Below, in pieces: positions 1-8,752 of a stretch of DNA of 64,000 bases; the first letter of the stretch is position 1, and every line of letters begins with the position of its first letter. The translations under genes and the position numbers were made by a program. The stretch covers positions 58,539-122,538 of the forward strand of contig NZ_NOYD01000054.1 of assembly GCF_002258315.1 (NCBI RefSeq). Direction: 5' to 3'. Under the pieces are notes generated by a model, which worked only from the letters and a program-made list of their open reading frames with translations, did not search any database and was not told the origin of the DNA. The stretch comes from Rhodococcus sp. 06-462-5 (GTDB lineage Bacteria > Actinomycetota > Actinomycetes > Mycobacteriales > Mycobacteriaceae).

Positions 1-540
1 ATCACGCAGCAAGGCCTGTGCGTGCGCAGCCTTCCAAAATGCTACCGAAATCGGTTGCGCTGCCTGCGAATGCGTGTAGCCGGGTAGAACTGCTTCTCGT
101 TCCGACTCGGGGCACCCGAGCAGATCCTGCACGAACATGAGCAGTTCTTCGCTGGCATCGAGCAGCCACTCGCGGGTGACCATGCGTGCGTCGGTCTGCA
201 CCTGATCGTTTCGGGACCGTGCGGTGTGCATGCGGCCGCCGACGGGTCCGATCCGTTCGATGAGCATGAATTCGGTGTTGAGGTGCACATCTTCTTGTCG
301 GACGTCGAGCTGCAATCCACCGTCGGCTCGGCTGCTCTCCATGTCGAGCAGCCCAGCGAGAAGCGCTTTGGTGTCGGGTTCGGTGTTGATTCCCGCGCGA
401 CCGAGCATCAGAACATGAGCGATGTTCTGCCACAGGTCGTGTTCGAGCATTCTGCTGTCTACCGATGCTGTCTCTGTGTAGCGAAGTACATCGTCGGTGA
501 TATCGGTGGAGAATCTTCCACCCCAGAGCTTTTCGCTCAT
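1..540 (-). CDS. argH: Argininosuccinate lyase (ArgH family), 5' part; runs off the window
   Basis: The leftward frame from the ATG at 538-540 reads 180 codons to the window edge. It begins MSEKLWGGRF, the usual ArgH start, and carries the family motifs ARSRNDQV (the serine-containing substrate loop) and LPGYTHSQAAQP. ArgH splits argininosuccinate into arginine and fumarate. Housekeeping argH normally sits with argG, whereas here it lies beside a LysE exporter and a LysR regulator. A paralogue recruited to a specialised pathway, such as the arginine/beta-lactam-like att locus of Rhodococcus fascians, is therefore plausible (inference). Family assignment is firm; pathway is not. Confidence 0.9.
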   Translation of the reverse strand, partial: MSEKLWGGRFSTDITDDVLRYTETASVDSRMLEHDLWQNIAHVLMLGRAGINTEPDTKALLAGLLDMESSRADGGLQLDVRQEDVHLNTEFMLIERIGPVGGRMHTARSRNDQVQTDARMVTREWLLDASEELLMFVQDLLGCPESEREAVLPGYTHSQAAQPISVAFWKAAHAQALLRD

Positions 541-744
541 TGATCGGTACCCCTCTGTGTGCGTGATGGTTCGGTTTCGGTACAGGAAAGTTCGGGTTAG
601 GGCACGGCAAAGCCAAGACCTGGCGGGATTGGACGGCCCGGGGCGCGGACCCGGGCCAAGGCGTCGTTACACAATCAAGTCAGGTCGGGCTCGGGTCGAG
701 TAGTTGAAAGAGCGAAGGGAGAAGGGCTCGGACGGCGGGGGTGT

Positions 745-1368
745 TTACTCGAAGGCCAGCCGGACGCCGAATCCCACCAGAACAACACCCAGTCCACGCT
801 CGAGCCACGCCCCCAAGCGGCCCTTCTCCAAGAACCGGCGAGCGGACGAGGCAAGAAGTGCGTACGAGGACAGACATATCAGCGCCACCACGAACTCGAT
901 CGACATGAGCAGCATGGACCAAACGAAAACGTTCCCGTCGCGCGGAATGAACTGCGGCAGCACCGCCAGGTAGAACGCACCCATTTTCGGATTCAACAGG
1001 TCCGCGACGAAACCGGTCATGAACGCTCGCGACCACTTCGGCTGGTGCGCGTTGTAAGTCGCGGCATCGACGTCGGTGAAGCTGCCCTTGCGCTGCCAGA
1101 TACTCTGAATTCCTAGAAACACCAGGTAGGCGGCACCTGCGATACGTACCGCGTCGAATGCCCCGGGGACGCTGGTGAGCAAGGACGCCAACCCCACGGC
1201 CGCAGCGATGCCCCAGGCCATCGACCCCGTCGCCGCACCCAAAGCTACGGCGATGCCGTGACGCACACCGCCGGTAAGCGAGTGCTTGACCGCCAACATG
1301 ACGTCAGGACCTGGGATTATTCCGAAGACGATAGCGACGGGGAGATAGGCCAGAACGGGGTTGTTCAC
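745..1368 (-). CDS. LysE/RhtB-family amino-acid exporter
   Basis: A 207-residue inner-membrane protein with about six hydrophobic segments and the LysE signature near the N-terminus (GIIPGPDVMLAVKHSLTGG). The family exports basic or other amino acids and related metabolites by proton antiport. The chosen start is the GTG at 1366-1368, because the open frame further upstream is hydrophilic and runs into the divergent LysR gene. A LysE gene divergent from a LysR gene is the classic LysE/LysG (ArgP) arrangement, in which the regulator senses the exported solute. Beside an ArgH-family gene the cargo could be arginine or a product derived from it (inference). Confidence 0.85.
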   Translation of the reverse strand: MNNPVLAYLPVAIVFGIIPGPDVMLAVKHSLTGGVRHGIAVALGAATGSMAWGIAAAVGLASLLTSVPGAFDAVRIAGAAYLVFLGIQSIWQRKGSFTDVDAATYNAHQPKWSRAFMTGFVADLLNPKMGAFYLAVLPQFIPRDGNVFVWSMLLMSIEFVVALICLSSYALLASSARRFLEKGRLGAWLERGLGVVLVGFGVRLAFE

Positions 1369-1443
1369 GGCAAGAACGGTACGACCGCTCCAGCATCGAT
1401 GCACGTTTCCTAAGTATCGCTGATCTAGGTTTAGTATTTGTGG

Positions 1444-2406
1444 ATGTACAACCACGATCAGCTCGCCACACTTGCCGCGATCTGCGATTCAGGGTCGTTC
1501 GAGGGAGCTGCAACGGCGTTGCACATCTCGTCTTCTGCAGTCAGCCAACGCATTACCGCGCTCGAACGAGCGTCGGGGGCCGCGCTGCTACAGCGAACCA
1601 GGCCGGTACTACCCACCAGAAACGGGCAAGCCCTGCTCCGACTCGCGCGGCAGATCGAAGTCCTCACCGTCGACGCCGACGCTGAGCTACGCGGCGGCTC
1701 AACGACAACGAATACTGCTGCACCGCTGCGCTTTTCACTTGCTATCAATGCCGATTCGGTCTCGACGTGGTTCCAACCGGTGATGAAAGCGATAGCCGTC
1801 GACCGACGGATACTGCTGGACCTCCACATCGAAGATCAGGACCATACAGACGCTCTACTGCGTCAAGGCGCGGTCATGGCCGCCGTGACGACCTCACGCA
1901 CCGCAGCACCTGGCTGTACGGTCGAACCGCTCGGAGCCATGGTCTATTGGCCCGCGTGCGCACCCTCACTCATTCGCGACGCCGACTCCGACGGTTGCGA
2001 TCCCAGCCGCCTCCCGATGCTGCGATTCGACAAAAAGGACGACCTGCAACACGCCTATCTACGCAAGATCAAGGCGCACCGTGAGCCCCCGATCCACTAC
2101 CTCCCATCGAACCGCGAATTCCTGACTGCAGCTCGACTCGGACTCGGGTGGGGCGTGCTACCGGAAGGACAAATCGCACGCGACCTCGCCGACGGGACAC
2201 TCGTTCACCTCGACCCCGACCACAACGTCACCATTCCCCTGTATTGGCAACGATGGCACCTGCCATCCGAAACCCTCGACAGAATCACAGGCTGGGTACG
2301 CGATGCTGCACATAACGCATTGATCGACACACCCAAAGAACGAAAAACAGCGAACCGTCCCCCAGGTCATGCGGTGACCGGCGCGGCAACACCGGAACCT
2401 GCGTGA
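1444..2406 (+). CDS. LysR-family regulator, LysG/ArgP type
   Basis: A 320-residue LysR protein. Its N-terminal winged HTH (about residues 5-65: DQLATLAAICDSGSFEGAATALHISSSAVSQRI) and following effector domain match the LysG/ArgP group that activates lysE exporters. The ATG at 1444 is preferred over a TTG six bases upstream, as MYNHDQL is a typical start. It diverges from the exporter across about 75 bp (1369-1443), which must hold both promoters and the regulator's binding site. In the att locus of R. fascians a LysR protein (AttR) controls an arginine-like biosynthetic operon; this gene could be its counterpart (inference). Confidence 0.85.
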   Translation: MYNHDQLATLAAICDSGSFEGAATALHISSSAVSQRITALERASGAALLQRTRPVLPTRNGQALLRLARQIEVLTVDADAELRGGSTTTNTAAPLRFSLAINADSVSTWFQPVMKAIAVDRRILLDLHIEDQDHTDALLRQGAVMAAVTTSRTAAPGCTVEPLGAMVYWPACAPSLIRDADSDGCDPSRLPMLRFDKKDDLQHAYLRKIKAHREPPIHYLPSNREFLTAARLGLGWGVLPEGQIARDLADGTLVHLDPDHNVTIPLYWQRWHLPSETLDRITGWVRDAAHNALIDTPKERKTANRPPGHAVTGAATPEPA

Positions 2407-2728
2407 GTCCGGCGGTCATCGGTCCAGCTGTGACGGCTAATTGCACACCCTGATTGGACCAAAGTTGCGGCGATGCACGCCGGTCGCATGGTCCGCCGCC
2501 GGGTGCGCGCCTAAGGTCGCCGATCGCTGACCGAGCATACGACGCGGGGCGTTGAGCCTCGACCGAATGCTCCACCACGCATCGAAGTATCGATCGGCGC
2601 GGATCCCATAGTGTACGAAAAGCAGTGATTGCTGGCAGCACAACTGAAAAACGTCAAAACAGCTACTGCTGCAGCTTTTTTCAGACTGGGAGTACGCACG
2701 GCCTGCGGCGGCGCGGGTCTCTGTTCCG
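2407..2728. other. Intergenic region without a recognised gene
   Basis: This gap lies between the LysR stop and the convergent TetR stop. Open frames exist on the minus strand but look like non-coding composition. A run of six T follows a short self-complementary AGCT segment near 2670-2680 and might weakly terminate rightward transcription. No RNA gene or repeat was recognised. Confidence 0.4.
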
Positions 2729-3367
2729 TCAGGGTGAGGCGAGTGCCTCGGACAGGTAACGAATCAGTGCCGCCTTGAGCTCGGTCACGAGCTGGTCCTT
2801 CTTGTTAGTTTTTTCTGCGGCGATGACGGGCATCATTCCGCGGGTGATCTGCAAGGCCACCAGCGCGTGGAGGTCGATGCGTTCGCTGGACAGGGTCGGT
2901 GCGAGTGCGGCCAAGGTCTGGGCGACCCTCTGGGAGAGTTCGCTCTGCAATGGTACGACTGCGGTATACAGGGCAGGCTGGGTATCTGCTCGCGAGAACA
3001 GTTGCAGGAAAGCCGGATTGGCCGCATTGAAGGCGACCATATTGTCGACGGCCCGGTCGATGAACTGCGGTAGAGATTCCACGAAGCCGTCCGGTCGCGG
3101 ATCGACCGCGGCCGATTGGGCGTCGGTCAACTCCACGACGTAGCGTTCCGCCAATGCTGCGGCGATGTCTTCCTTGTTTCTGAAGAACTGGTACAGCGAA
3201 CCCGGTGACATGCCCGATTTGCTGGCGATAGCGTTCGTGGTCGCTGCGTCGAACCCGACTTCTCCGAACAACTCCTCCGCACCGTCGAGGATCGCAGCGA
3301 TGCGCTTGAGTCCGCGATCCTGACGCTTGGGTGCAGGAGAGGTAGTTGGCGTCGAGGTATTCGGCAT
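2729..3367 (-). CDS. TetR-family repressor of the adjacent MMPL exporter
   Basis: A 212-residue TetR protein. The HTH lies around residues 20-65 (GFDAATTNAIASKSGMSPGSLYQFFRNKEDIAAA). The C-terminal ligand domain is diverged as usual, so the ligand cannot be read. The ATG at 3365-3367 fits the family length; the longer open frame would overlap the operator region. It is divergent from the MMPL transporter, and the 98-bp gap holds two copies of a 16-bp palindrome with the same half-site ACGAGC (3396-3411 and 3425-3440). Autorepression plus repression of the exporter is the expected arrangement. A third related palindrome precedes dedA at 13768. Confidence 0.88.
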   Translation of the reverse strand: MPNTSTPTTSPAPKRQDRGLKRIAAILDGAEELFGEVGFDAATTNAIASKSGMSPGSLYQFFRNKEDIAAALAERYVVELTDAQSAAVDPRPDGFVESLPQFIDRAVDNMVAFNAANPAFLQLFSRADTQPALYTAVVPLQSELSQRVAQTLAALAPTLSSERIDLHALVALQITRGMMPVIAAEKTNKKDQLVTELKAALIRYLSEALASP

Positions 3368-3395
3368 GTGAACTCCAGGCTTTCCGGTAGACAAG

Positions 3396-3440
3396 ACGAG
3401 CTTTCGCTCGTATTCTCGCAAATCACGAGCAATCGCTCGT
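3396..3440. promoter_or_regulatory. Tandem TetR-type operators in the divergent promoter
   Basis: Two 16-bp inverted repeats, ACGAGCTTTCGCTCGT at 3396-3411 and ACGAGCAATCGCTCGT at 3425-3440, are identical outside the 4-bp centre and are spaced 29 bp centre to centre. They fill the middle of the TetR/MMPL intergenic region. Symmetric half-sites of this length are typical of TetR dimer binding. Assignment to the adjacent regulator is by position. Confidence 0.8.
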
Positions 3441-3465
3441 ATCCACGGTAGCAGGGGGACCCGCG

Positions 3466-5667
3466 ATGCCCACCCGATTCGCCACAACTCGACCCGGCCT
3501 CACCCTCGTAGTGGCCGGCGTCCTCTTCCTCGTGCTCGCAGCAGTCGCTGCCGGTGCGATGAATGCACTGTCCCTGAACAGGTTCGAGGCGACCAACGCC
3601 CCGTCTGCGGCAGCCGAGGCGCTGCTCAACGACACCTTTCAGACCGGCACACCCAACATCACCATCCTCGTCACCGCGAAGACCGGCGACGTCGACAGCT
3701 CGGCCGTCGCCGCGGACGGGTTACGTCTGACCGAGTTCGTCGACACCTTCCCCGGCATCGACGACACATGGTCCTACTGGACCGAAGAGGTTCCGACCCT
3801 CGCCGCCGGGGACGGCAGCTCGGCGCTGATCCAGGCGTGGGCACCGGGCGACGCCACCGAAATCCGGCAACAGGTCCTTCCCGCTCTCGACGAGGCACTC
3901 AGCCGGTCGGCTACCTCGAACATCGACATCGCTCTCGGCGGCAGCGACGAGGTGTTCCGCTCCGTCGCAGAACAATCCAGGACCGACTTTCTCCGAGCAG
4001 AGCTGATCATCGCCCCGCTGGTGATCGCACTGTTGTGGGCCGTCCTACGGCGGCTCCGTCTCGCCGCAGTGGTCTTCGCAACCGGACTGTTCTCCGTCGT
4101 CGGCACCCTGGCCATCATGCGCGTGGTGGCAGCCTTCACCGAAGTATCGACCTTCGCGGCGAACATCGCGCTGGTGATGGGCATTGCACTCGGCGTCGAT
4201 TACGGACTGTTCCTGATCTACCGCTTCCGAGAGGAAGCCCGCCGCACCGCTGACCTGACGTTGGCCGTGCAGCGAGCAGCGCAGGCAGCCGGACGCACCA
4301 TCATGTTCTCCGGCGCCACCGTCGCCGCGTCACTGGCCGTTCTGCTGGTCTTCCCGTTCCCGTTCCTGGCCTCGTTCGCCTACGCCGGGATAGCCGTCGT
4401 CGCCACCGCCGTGCTCGCCGCTACGGTCGTACTCCCGGCCGCATTGGTGCTGCTCGGGCACCGCGCCTTACGGCGCAAGGAACCGGACACCGACGGAAGT
4501 ACCGTGTGGCGGCGGATCACCGTGGCCACGACCGGCCGACCTGCAGTGTTCGCGATCGCCGGTGTGGTGATCTTGATACTGCTCGGAGCGCCGGTACTAG
4601 GCGTTCGGTTCGGCGCACCGGACGATCGCATCCTGCCGCAGTCGGTTCCGGTCCGCGCCCTGTACGACACCATCCGCGACGACTACGCCAGCGAGGATGC
4701 AGACGCAATTCTGCTCGTCGCACCGACCATCGCACCGGACGGCCTCGCTCGGTACGCCTCCGATCTCGCAGCACTGCCCCAGGTGCTACGAGTGGACAGC
4801 GCACTGGGCACCGTCGAACCCGACAGGGCGCTCACTGCTCCACCGAACGGCGCCGTCCGTTTCACTCCCGACACCGCAGGCAGCTACCTCTCGGTGGTAC
4901 CGACTCGCGAATCACTGGACGACAGAGCCGGATTCGTCTCCGCGGTACGGTCGGTGGAGCCTCCCGGCCAGGTACTCGTCGGCGGCTCACCCGCGATGCT
5001 CGACGACTACACCGACGGCGTCACCGCCCGGCTCCCGCTCGTGGCCGTGCTCATTGCACTGATCACCTTCGCCATTCTGTTCGTGATGACCGGATCGATC
5101 ATCGCCCCCATCAAAGCCACCATTCTGAATCTGCTGTCACTGACGGTCATGTTCGGTGTCCTGGTGTGGGGTTTTCAGAACGGCAATCTTGCTGGGCTGC
5201 TGGGTTTCACCCCTACCGGTGCCATCGAGCCGAGCATCCCCATCCTGATGTTCTGCATCGCCTACGGCCTGTCGATGGACTACGAAGTCTTCCTGCTCTC
5301 GCGCATCAAAGAAGAATTCGACCGTACCGGAGACAATCGCCAATCCATCATCGATGGCATCTCACGCTCCGCACCCGTCGTCACCGCAGCAGCTCTCATC
5401 CTGGCCGCATCCTTCGCCACCTACGCCACTTCCGGGGTGACCTTCCTTCAGCAACTCGGAATCGGCATGGCACTGGCGGTCCTGATCGACGCCACCGTCA
5501 TCCGAGCGATCCTCGTCCCCTCCATCATGGCCCTGACCGGCCGCTGGAACTGGTGGGCACCGCGCCCACTGGCACGCCTGCACCAGCTCATCGGCATCAC
5601 CGATGCTCCACGCGTCGATACACCTGGTACCGAAGTCGACCCTGGAAGACCCAAAACCCCTGTATGA
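3466..5667 (+). CDS. MMPL/RND-superfamily exporter
   Basis: A 733-residue membrane transporter of the actinobacterial MMPL type. It has an N-terminal TM helix, a periplasmic loop, a block of about five TM helices with the signature NIALVMGIALGVDYGLFLIYRFREE, then a repeat of that layout (loop, about five TM helices, SIPILMFCIAYGLSMDYEVFLLSRIKEEFDRTG). These charged, glycine-rich helices carry the proton relay of the family. MMPL proteins export lipids, siderophores or drugs. It is divergent from its probable TetR repressor and is followed after 55 bp by a secreted hydrolase gene. Confidence 0.9.
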   Translation: MPTRFATTRPGLTLVVAGVLFLVLAAVAAGAMNALSLNRFEATNAPSAAAEALLNDTFQTGTPNITILVTAKTGDVDSSAVAADGLRLTEFVDTFPGIDDTWSYWTEEVPTLAAGDGSSALIQAWAPGDATEIRQQVLPALDEALSRSATSNIDIALGGSDEVFRSVAEQSRTDFLRAELIIAPLVIALLWAVLRRLRLAAVVFATGLFSVVGTLAIMRVVAAFTEVSTFAANIALVMGIALGVDYGLFLIYRFREEARRTADLTLAVQRAAQAAGRTIMFSGATVAASLAVLLVFPFPFLASFAYAGIAVVATAVLAATVVLPAALVLLGHRALRRKEPDTDGSTVWRRITVATTGRPAVFAIAGVVILILLGAPVLGVRFGAPDDRILPQSVPVRALYDTIRDDYASEDADAILLVAPTIAPDGLARYASDLAALPQVLRVDSALGTVEPDRALTAPPNGAVRFTPDTAGSYLSVVPTRESLDDRAGFVSAVRSVEPPGQVLVGGSPAMLDDYTDGVTARLPLVAVLIALITFAILFVMTGSIIAPIKATILNLLSLTVMFGVLVWGFQNGNLAGLLGFTPTGAIEPSIPILMFCIAYGLSMDYEVFLLSRIKEEFDRTGDNRQSIIDGISRSAPVVTAAALILAASFATYATSGVTFLQQLGIGMALAVLIDATVIRAILVPSIMALTGRWNWWAPRPLARLHQLIGITDAPRVDTPGTEVDPGRPKTPV

Positions 5668-5722
5668 GCACTGCACTCGCACGCTCCCAGCCACCACATC
5701 CCCGCCCCGATCGGAGTACCCC

Positions 5723-6805
5723 ATGCTCGACAGCCGCCATCACCCCCTCTCACGGCTCCTCGCCGCGATTGCGATAACCGTCGCGTCGACCGCCATCTTT
5801 CTCGGTGGAACGGCCATCGCCTCCGCGCAGCCGACCCGATCGGACGTGATCGACGTACCGGTGTCCTTCACAGTCCGCAACACCAACGACACAGCCGTCC
5901 CGTGCACCGCCGACGGCGGAACCTACACCATCCGTGGCCATCTCACCGCTCCCGCAGAGGGTTTCGGCAACGCCATCACCCTCTACGAACACGGCATCGC
6001 AGCCGGCGAATGGTACTGGCGTCTTCCAGTCGAGGGATACCACCACACCTACGAAATGGCCGCTCGCGGACAGACCTCACTGACGATCGACAGACTCGGA
6101 TACGACACGAGCGACGCTCCGGCAGGCGGGGCCATGTGCGTGGGGTCCCAAGCAACGATGGCCCATCAGATCGTCCAAGCGCTGCGTACCGGCACCTATC
6201 AATGGGATGCATCCGGAACGGCCCCCACCTTCGGGCACATCACCCTCGCCGGCCAGTCGAACGGCGGGCAGATCGTCCAGATCGAGGCCTACACCTTCGA
6301 CGACGTCGACGCTCTCGTCGTCATGGACTGGGCCGATCGCGGACTGACACCCGAGGCCTACGTCAGATTCTTCGCCGCCACACCACGCTGCCTCACCGGA
6401 GGCTCGGCATCGGAAAACAATCCCGCCGCCAAGGGCTACACCTTTTACGACCAAGGAACCACTGAATTCGTGACAGGAAACTATGCCGATACCGAACAAC
6501 AAGTAATCGATACAGCAGCGCCCTATCAGAACCAACACCCGTGCGGCGACATGCTTTCACAAGGCCCCGGAATTCTTCTCGACCTGGCCAAAATGTCGAG
6601 CATAGACATTCCAGTTCTCGGCCTCTACGGACAGGACGACGCACGCGTGCAATTCGGTGACGAACATATTGCATCGTTCACCGGAACATCGGACAGAAAG
6701 GCGATCACGATTCCTCACGCAGGCCATTACATGGGCCACGCACGGAACGCCGCCATCGTCTTCGACTCGCTCGACCAGTGGCTCGACGCCCGACAACCCC
6801 ACTGA
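5723..6805 (+). CDS. Secreted alpha/beta hydrolase
   Basis: A 360-residue protein with a Sec signal peptide (hydrophobic stretch about residues 12-32 ending in IASAQP). It is followed by an alpha/beta-hydrolase body with the nucleophile elbow GQSNGGQ and a late DDARV...HAGHYMGH segment that suits the acid and histidine of the triad. The ATG at 5723 gives the signal peptide directly; the longer open frame overlaps the MMPL gene. Substrate is unknown. It lies downstream of the MMPL gene and may be co-transcribed. A long inverted repeat follows at 6836-6887. Confidence 0.78.
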   Translation: MLDSRHHPLSRLLAAIAITVASTAIFLGGTAIASAQPTRSDVIDVPVSFTVRNTNDTAVPCTADGGTYTIRGHLTAPAEGFGNAITLYEHGIAAGEWYWRLPVEGYHHTYEMAARGQTSLTIDRLGYDTSDAPAGGAMCVGSQATMAHQIVQALRTGTYQWDASGTAPTFGHITLAGQSNGGQIVQIEAYTFDDVDALVVMDWADRGLTPEAYVRFFAATPRCLTGGSASENNPAAKGYTFYDQGTTEFVTGNYADTEQQVIDTAAPYQNQHPCGDMLSQGPGILLDLAKMSSIDIPVLGLYGQDDARVQFGDEHIASFTGTSDRKAITIPHAGHYMGHARNAAIVFDSLDQWLDARQPH

Positions 6806-6835
6806 CCGCATCAGATCGGCATCAAATAGCTGAAC

Positions 6836-6887
6836 GCACTATTGCGAGCCTGTGCACTTAACCGTGTGCACAGGCTCACAATAGTGC
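6836..6887. terminator. Long hairpin after the hydrolase gene
   Basis: A near-perfect inverted repeat: arms of about 22 bp (9 bp, one mismatch, 12 bp, starting GCACTATTG and GAGCCTGTGCAC) around an 8-bp loop. It begins 30 bp after the hydrolase stop. No T-tract follows, so it may be a factor-dependent terminator or transcript-stabilising hairpin, or an operator for the afsA-type gene downstream. Confidence 0.55.
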
Positions 6888-6991
6888 TCGAATTACTGGC
6901 GGTATATCTGCGCTCGAACTGAAATTATATTGTTACGGGAATCACTTTCCGAACATTTGGAATTAACGTGAAAAGAATTGACTTATCGAAA

Positions 6992-7017
6992 ACGTGGCGC
7001 TGTACTTGAAACCACGT
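6992..7017. promoter_or_regulatory. Inverted repeat in the leader of the AfsA-type gene
   Basis: ACGTGG at 6992-6997 and its complement CCACGT at 7012-7017 lie in an AT-rich promoter region (about 6890-7000), followed by the small palindrome ACCGATCGGT at 7018-7027. The position, 60-85 bp before the start codon, suits an operator. Whether it belongs to the butyrolactone-receptor-like TetR protein at 16308 is unknown. Confidence 0.35.
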
Positions 7018-7076
7018 ACCGATCGGTGCGTTTCGCACAAAGCAGAAAATCTGCGACCACCTTCCTGGGGGAAGAA

Positions 7077-8048
7077 ATGACTGTCACCACACCACCGTTC
7101 GATATCGCCAGTGAACTGACATTCGATCGCACTGTGCCGCGAAGCCTCGTCCACCGCGCAGCTGTCAGCGAGGTCTTCCTCACCGACGCTGCTGCGACGG
7201 GCGAGAACCGATTCGTCGTCGCCGCGCAGCTACCGCGAGGGCATGCCCTCTACAGCGACCGACTCGACGACCGGTACGACCCCATGATCCTCGTGGAGGC
7301 ATGCAGGCAGGCCTCGATCCTGATCAGTCACCAGTTCTACGGAGTACCCAAGGACTGGGCGTTCGTCTTCCGCAAGGCCTCGGTGTCGGTGACCGACCTC
7401 GCTGCCCTCCAGGTCGGGGAAACACCGGGCCGGTTGGTCATCCGAGTCGAATTCGAGAAGCGGTTCCACGTCGAGGGGTACCTGACCGGGGCAGTCGGTA
7501 GGTACCAGACCGTTCTCGACGGCGTGCCTGTCGGCGAATTCGTCGGATCCCTGAGCTTCATGCCCAAGCAGATGTTCGCCGAGATGCGCGCGGCCGGGCG
7601 GGCAGCGAAGAACACCCCCGATCAGCCGTATACCTCTGCCGCCGTTCCGCTTCCGCCTGCACGCGTTGCCCGGCGGGACTCGAAGAACGTCGTCATCGCC
7701 TCCACCGGCACCGAACACCCCGACACGACGTACGAGGTCGTCGTCGACAACAACCACCCGTCGCTCTCCGATCACAAGGTCGACCACGTCTCGGGGATGC
7801 TCTTGACCGAAGCGTGCAGGCAGGCATCGGTGTGCGCCGTCCTCGACACCCACTCACTGCCGGAATCGTCGGTCGGTTCCCCGGTGCGCTACGACATCCA
7901 GTTCCTCGACTTCGCCGAACACGAGCTTCCTGTCTACTGCCGCTTGATCGACACCGCACCCACCGAGTCCGGGACTGGGATCGTCGCATCTTTCGAACTC
8001 GTCCAGGGTGACGTCGTCATCGTCCGCTCGCAGGTCGAGGTGGGATGA
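7077..8048 (+). CDS. AfsA/ScbA-family butyrolactone (A-factor) biosynthesis protein
   Basis: A 323-residue protein with two A-factor hot-dog domains. The first holds YDPMILVEACRQASILISHQFYGVP and the second DHKVDHVSGMLLTEACRQASVCAV, both with the conserved glutamate of the LTEACRQA helix. Family enzymes join a beta-ketoacyl chain to dihydroxyacetone phosphate, the first step to gamma-butyrolactone or butenolide signals. The ATG at 7077 follows a strong ribosome site (GGGGGAAG). It opens a five-gene operon joined by 4-bp overlaps. A receptor-type TetR protein is encoded at 16308-16937. The product could also be a furan or other AfsA-type metabolite. Confidence 0.88.
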   Translation: MTVTTPPFDIASELTFDRTVPRSLVHRAAVSEVFLTDAAATGENRFVVAAQLPRGHALYSDRLDDRYDPMILVEACRQASILISHQFYGVPKDWAFVFRKASVSVTDLAALQVGETPGRLVIRVEFEKRFHVEGYLTGAVGRYQTVLDGVPVGEFVGSLSFMPKQMFAEMRAAGRAAKNTPDQPYTSAAVPLPPARVARRDSKNVVIASTGTEHPDTTYEVVVDNNHPSLSDHKVDHVSGMLLTEACRQASVCAVLDTHSLPESSVGSPVRYDIQFLDFAEHELPVYCRLIDTAPTESGTGIVASFELVQGDVVIVRSQVEVG

Positions 8049-8752
8049 CGATGTCCGACAACAGTATCGACACCGGTCCCCTCGTTCTCGTCGTCGACTA
8101 CGGCGGCGTCCTGACCAACCCCATCGCCGACACCATCGCGGCGTTCACCGAGTACATGTCCGTGCAACCGGAGGACCTGATGGGTGCCCTGTTCACCGCG
8201 CACGATGACCCGGACGAAACGATCATGGCCCCGCTCGAACGCGGCGAAATCACCGAAGCGGCCTTCCTCGACCGAGTCGGATCGGCACTGGAAACCATGA
8301 CCGGACGCGCTATCGACCTGTCACAGTTCCGGCCGGCATGGTTCTCCGGCCGGGTCCCCAACTCGGAACTTCTCGACTACTTGCACACGCTGAAATCCGA
8401 AGGACGAACTCTGGGACTGTTGACCAACAACGTCCGAGAATGGGAACCCGAGTGGCGAGGAATCGTCCCCACAGGCCTGTTCAGCGTCGAGGTCGTCTCC
8501 GCGAACGAAGGTGTCCGCAAACCCGAACCCGAAATCTACCGCCGGACGACCGAACGACTCGGCGTCCCTGCCGCTCGATGCCTGTTCGTCGACGACGACC
8601 TACGCAATTGCCAAGCCGCCCGAGCGCACGGAATGCAGATACATCACTTCACCGACACCGCGGGAGCCATCGAGGCAATCGACGCCTGGTTCGGACGCCA
8701 GCAGCCGGCCGCGCAACCCACCGCGGACGCGCTCCTCGAGGAGTCCGCATGA
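8045..8752 (+). CDS. HAD-superfamily hydrolase (subclass IA), probable phosphatase of the pathway
   Basis: A 235-residue HAD protein. Motif I is VVDYGGVLTN with the nucleophile Asp, motif II is LLTNN, and motifs III/IV are RKPEPEIYRRTTERLG and CLFVDDDLRNCQAA. The start overlaps the AfsA stop by 4 bp (ATGA), so translation is coupled. AfsA makes a phosphorylated ester, and removal of the phosphate is a known step in A-factor synthesis, so this enzyme is a good candidate (inference from context). Motif I has YGG where many phosphatases have D-x-T, as in the epoxide-hydrolase N-domain and haloacid subgroup. Confidence 0.82.
   Translation: MTMSDNSIDTGPLVLVVDYGGVLTNPIADTIAAFTEYMSVQPEDLMGALFTAHDDPDETIMAPLERGEITEAAFLDRVGSALETMTGRAIDLSQFRPAWFSGRVPNSELLDYLHTLKSEGRTLGLLTNNVREWEPEWRGIVPTGLFSVEVVSANEGVRKPEPEIYRRTTERLGVPAARCLFVDDDLRNCQAARAHGMQIHHFTDTAGAIEAIDAWFGRQQPAAQPTADALLEESA

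Noticed and set aside
2..616. Arg/His-rich 204-codon leftward frame over the argH region
   Set aside because: It is an out-of-frame shadow of the clear ArgH frame that ends at 540.
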